From NCBI GenBank assembly GCA_905181925.1, contig CAJIZU010000080.1, positions 1 to 34,083 on the forward strand: DNA of 34,083 nucleotides, written 5' to 3'. The notes beneath the pieces are model-generated. The model did no database searches and had not been told where the DNA came from. It saw nothing but the letters and a program-made list of their open reading frames with translations. The DNA comes from a gamma proteobacterium HTCC2207 (GTDB lineage: Bacteria > Pseudomonadota > Gammaproteobacteria > Pseudomonadales > Porticoccaceae). This document shows positions 32,058-34,083 of this stretch, one piece after another. The translations under genes and the position numbers were made by a program. Each line of letters starts with the position of its first letter. The stretch's first letter is position 1.

Positions 32058-33251
32058 ATGTTTGAAAATTTAAAGCCCGTTGCCATTGATCCTATCCTTG
32101 GTCTTATGGCCGCCTTTAAGGCCGATACTCGCACGCAAAAAATTGACCTTGGCGTGGGCGTTTATCAAGACGATCACGGAAGAACACCCGTTATGGCGGC
32201 AGTTAAAGAAGCAGAGTCACGCCTTATGGAGTTAGAGACTACTAAATCCTACCAAGGCATGGCTGGGGATCCGGAATATAATCAACGCATGATGGGACTT
32301 TTATTTGGTGAAGATCACAGCATACTAGCTTCGGGCAGAGTGAAGAGTATTCAAGCGCCAGGTGGTTCTGGTGCTTTGCGAGTGGGTGCTGAGGTGATAC
32401 GCAAGGCGCGGCCGGAATCTAAATTATGGATAGGTGTTCCGACTTGGCCCAATCATATTCCTCTGTTAGGCAGTGCCGGATTTGAGATAAACCAGTATCC
32501 TTACTATGACATGGCTAGCTGTCAGATAAATGTCCAGGCCATGATGGAGACACTTCGCTCTGTACCCGCGGGAGATATGGTTTTATTACACGGCTGTTGT
32601 CACAACCCTACGGGCGCAGATCTAACACATGAGCAATGGGATGAAGTTGCTGATATTGCACTTGAGAGAGGATTTATTCCCTTTATTGATACGGCATATC
32701 AGGGGTTGGGTGATGGTCTCAATGAAGACGCTTATGGAATGCGTATGATGGCTGAGCGATTACCTGAGCTAGTCATTGCTTCTTCTTGTTCAAAAAACTT
32801 TGGTCTGTATCGAGAACGAACAGGTTCTATCACGTTTATTGCTGAAAGTGCAGAGCGCGCAGATGTTGTTGTCAGTCAAGCAATGTCTACTGCACGCTCT
32901 ATTTACTCGATGCCACCCGCGCACGGAGCTCTGTTGGTTTCAATGGTGTTGGGCGACCAAGATCTTCGCAGTCAGTGGCAGATCGAGCTTGAGGAAGTTC
33001 GGCTCAGAGTTAAGGCGATGCGAGGCTTGCTTTGCGATAGTCTTCAAGATAACGATGCCGGAATGGATTTCAGTCACATTAATAGGCAAAAAGGTATGTT
33101 CTCTTTTTTGGGAATTACTACACCGCAATTAGAGCGTTTGCGGACTGAATTTGGCGTTTATATTGTGTCTTCCACGCGGATTAATTTAGCCGGTGTTAAT
33201 TCTAACAATATAGGGTACTTGAAGCAGTCATTGTTAACAGTATTGAAATAA
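32058..33251 (+). CDS. tyrB: Aromatic amino acid / aspartate aminotransferase (TyrB/AspC family)
   Basis: A 397-residue class-I PLP aminotransferase, the same length as E. coli TyrB/AspC. Seen: IDLGVGVYQDDHGRTPVM, YQGMAGDPEYNQ, GGSGALRVGAE, the HGCCHNPTGADLT block, DTAYQG, and the PLP lysine K246 in SSCSKNFGLYRERTG with the phosphate-binding R254. The C-terminal substrate-binding Arg is in SSTRINLAGVN. It transfers amino groups between glutamate and 2-oxo acids of Asp/Tyr/Phe; specificity between AspC and TyrB cannot be settled by eye, but the aromatic type is usual in this class of organism. Single gene with its own upstream gap; convergent with the kinase gene. Confidence 0.9.
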   Translation: MFENLKPVAIDPILGLMAAFKADTRTQKIDLGVGVYQDDHGRTPVMAAVKEAESRLMELETTKSYQGMAGDPEYNQRMMGLLFGEDHSILASGRVKSIQAPGGSGALRVGAEVIRKARPESKLWIGVPTWPNHIPLLGSAGFEINQYPYYDMASCQINVQAMMETLRSVPAGDMVLLHGCCHNPTGADLTHEQWDEVADIALERGFIPFIDTAYQGLGDGLNEDAYGMRMMAERLPELVIASSCSKNFGLYRERTGSITFIAESAERADVVVSQAMSTARSIYSMPPAHGALLVSMVLGDQDLRSQWQIELEEVRLRVKAMRGLLCDSLQDNDAGMDFSHINRQKGMFSFLGITTPQLERLRTEFGVYIVSSTRINLAGVNSNNIGYLKQSLLTVLK

Positions 33252-33276
33252 TCCAGAGTGTTGAATCGGGTATCTT

Positions 33277-33801
33277 TTAACAGCTGAGATGTTCAGTTGA
33301 AATAGTGACTAGTTCGGCGAGTAACTGTTCAATGGATTTGTTGCCGCAATCTACATTAATGTCGGCATAGCGTACATAGAGAACGCGGCGCTCATCAAAC
33401 AGGCTAGAGAGACTCTGATTCGGCCGTCTAGCGATGCCCCGAGTGGTAAAGTTGGTCATTCTGAGTTCTAGCTGTTGCTTGGGTAAATCCAAAAAGATCA
33501 CTGTGGCTTGGGACTTTAAATGGTCCATTCCTGCCTCTGAATAGACCGCGCTTCCACCGGTGGCCGTGACTTTTCCATGCGCGATCTCGGTGAGGAGCAC
33601 CTTTTCCTCCACAGCTCTTAGCGCTTTGTAGCCATTCGTATTGACAAAGGTTTGTAAATCGCCTCCAACAAAAAGCTCGATACTGTGATCAGTATCTACG
33701 AATCCCATATCTAAGGCCTCGGCCAAAAGCACTCCTAGTGTGCTTTTACCCGCACAAGGCATACCTATGAGAACGATACCTTTAGACATTGTTTCCCTCA
33801 T
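33277..33801 (-). CDS. Shikimate kinase-like protein
   Basis: A 174-residue P-loop kinase of the shikimate kinase fold. Walker A GMPCAGKST (about 13-21), DTD (36-38) corresponding to the shikimate-binding D34 of AroK, an LRAVEE helix with the Arg equivalent to R58, and a late ERRVLYVRYADINV resembling the AroK ERNPLYEEIAD block. Deviations: ATGGSAV in place of ATGGGS, and ARRPNQ where AroK has KRPLL, so it may be a diverged paralogue with another substrate. Two possible starts: ATG 33801 and ATG 33789 (MSKGIVLIG); both have AGGG at workable distance, and the shorter gives a more typical N-terminus. It converges with the aminotransferase and diverges from nadK. Confidence 0.75.
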   Translation of the reverse strand: MRETMSKGIVLIGMPCAGKSTLGVLLAEALDMGFVDTDHSIELFVGGDLQTFVNTNGYKALRAVEEKVLLTEIAHGKVTATGGSAVYSEAGMDHLKSQATVIFLDLPKQQLELRMTNFTTRGIARRPNQSLSSLFDERRVLYVRYADINVDCGNKSIEQLLAELVTISTEHLSC

Positions 33802-33858
33802 ATGATGATCCCTGTAACCTGAATAGCTTGCAAAACTGCATTATGCATCAAATCATGC

Positions 33859-33884
33859 TTTTCAATAATAAAAATTATTGAAAA
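33859..33884. repeat. Perfect 11-base inverted repeat between the kinase gene and nadK
   Basis: TTTTCAATAAT (33859-33869), AAAA, ATTATTGAAAA (33874-33884). It is AT-rich and lies 58 bases from the minus-strand gene start and 107 bases from nadK. It may be an operator for a dimeric protein, or a weak hairpin. Confidence 0.5.
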
Positions 33885-33956
33885 TTGGTGTGAAATGGTT
33901 ACACGATATTGATGCGTGGTTTTGTAAGAAAGTAATAGCATTGTTGGTTGAGGCTG

Positions 33957-33962
33957 TATAAT
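33957..33962 (+). promoter_or_regulatory. Candidate -10 element for nadK
   Basis: A perfect TATAAT lies 29 bases before the nadK ATG. No good -35 box is found at 16-18 bases upstream, so confidence is limited. Confidence 0.35.
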
Positions 33963-33991
33963 GGTTGAAAACATTACAAGAGCTATGGTGT

Positions 33992-34083
33992 ATGGCCCAT
34001 TTTCAGCGAGTCGGTTTACTTGGGAACCTTGATTTACCTGAAGTTAAGGAGTCTCTTCATAGGCTGGAGACCTTTCTTGTCAG
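33992..34083 (+). CDS. nadK: NAD kinase, N-terminal part (cut by window edge)
   Basis: ATG 33992 opens a frame that stays open to the right edge (30 full codons). The translation starts MAHFQRVGLLG and continues with a helix ending RLETFLV, matching the N-terminus of bacterial NAD kinase (F-x-x-I/V-G-L/I-I/L-G, then a helix ending in L-x-x-F-L). NAD kinase makes NADP+ from NAD+. The ATP/NAD-binding GGDG motif lies beyond the window, so identification rests on this short segment only. The ribosome binding site is weak (AAGAG). Confidence 0.65.
   Translation, partial: MAHFQRVGLLGNLDLPEVKESLHRLETFLV

Noticed and set aside
1-34083. CRISPR arrays, insertion sequences, prophage, tRNA or rRNA genes
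   Set aside because: No regularly spaced repeats, transposase or integrase signatures, cloverleaf-like sequence or rRNA motifs were seen on either strand.

Overview
The window reads as chromosomal housekeeping DNA from a free-living, aerobic, probably marine gammaproteobacterium distantly related to the Pseudomonas/Cellvibrionales side of the class (SAR92/OM60-like). This is judged from gene content, protein flavour and order: pssA-leuA, holD-rimI, uvrA / YajR-type MFS / ssb, fabA-fabB, three-gene pntAA-pntAB-pntB, and a caa3 oxidase. Base composition looks even and moderate throughout. I see no insertion sequence, prophage, CRISPR array, tRNA or rRNA. I did not find an obvious new defence or mobile system; the more interesting signals are regulatory structures and a few under-described protein families.

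Left part (1-6.2 kb): the end of pssA, then a leader region with a leucine-rich 28-codon ORF and mutually exclusive RNA pairings ahead of leuA. leuA is followed without a gap by a HolD-like gene and rimI. Next come an nfeD-qmcA (SPFH) membrane pair ending in a perfect terminator, and a DUF2750-DUF3581 pair. The DUF3581 protein carries a textbook MaoC/hydratase-2 motif.

Centre (6.2-18.2 kb): uvrA (minus) diverges from a YajR-like MFS gene that is followed by ssb and a Prx5 peroxiredoxin. A tiny SET-domain gene and the fabA-fabB unsaturated fatty acid operon lie on the minus strand. ispB and the proton-translocating transhydrogenase operon pntAA-AB-B are on the plus strand.

Right part (18.2-34.1 kb): clpB sits behind a convincing sigma-32 promoter and overlaps tail-to-tail with a LuxR-type regulator. 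A C11 homopolymer lies upstream of that regulator. The caa3-type cytochrome c oxidase operon follows: subunit II fused to cytochrome c, subunit I, two tandem subunit III family proteins, and subunit IV. Then come a small minus-strand membrane protein, an unrecognised protein and purC on the minus strand. On the plus strand are a TIGR01777 epimerase, a short-chain dehydrogenase, a YbfF-like esterase and an aromatic aminotransferase. A divergent shikimate-kinase-like gene (minus) and the first 30 codons of nadK (plus, cut by the window edge) end the window.

Functionally the window covers branched-chain amino acid, phospholipid, fatty acid, quinone side-chain, purine and aromatic amino acid biosynthesis, DNA repair and replication, heat shock, and energy conservation (NADPH supply by Pnt, terminal respiration by caa3 oxidase). 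All coordinates and motifs were read by eye; promoters and operators are predictions.
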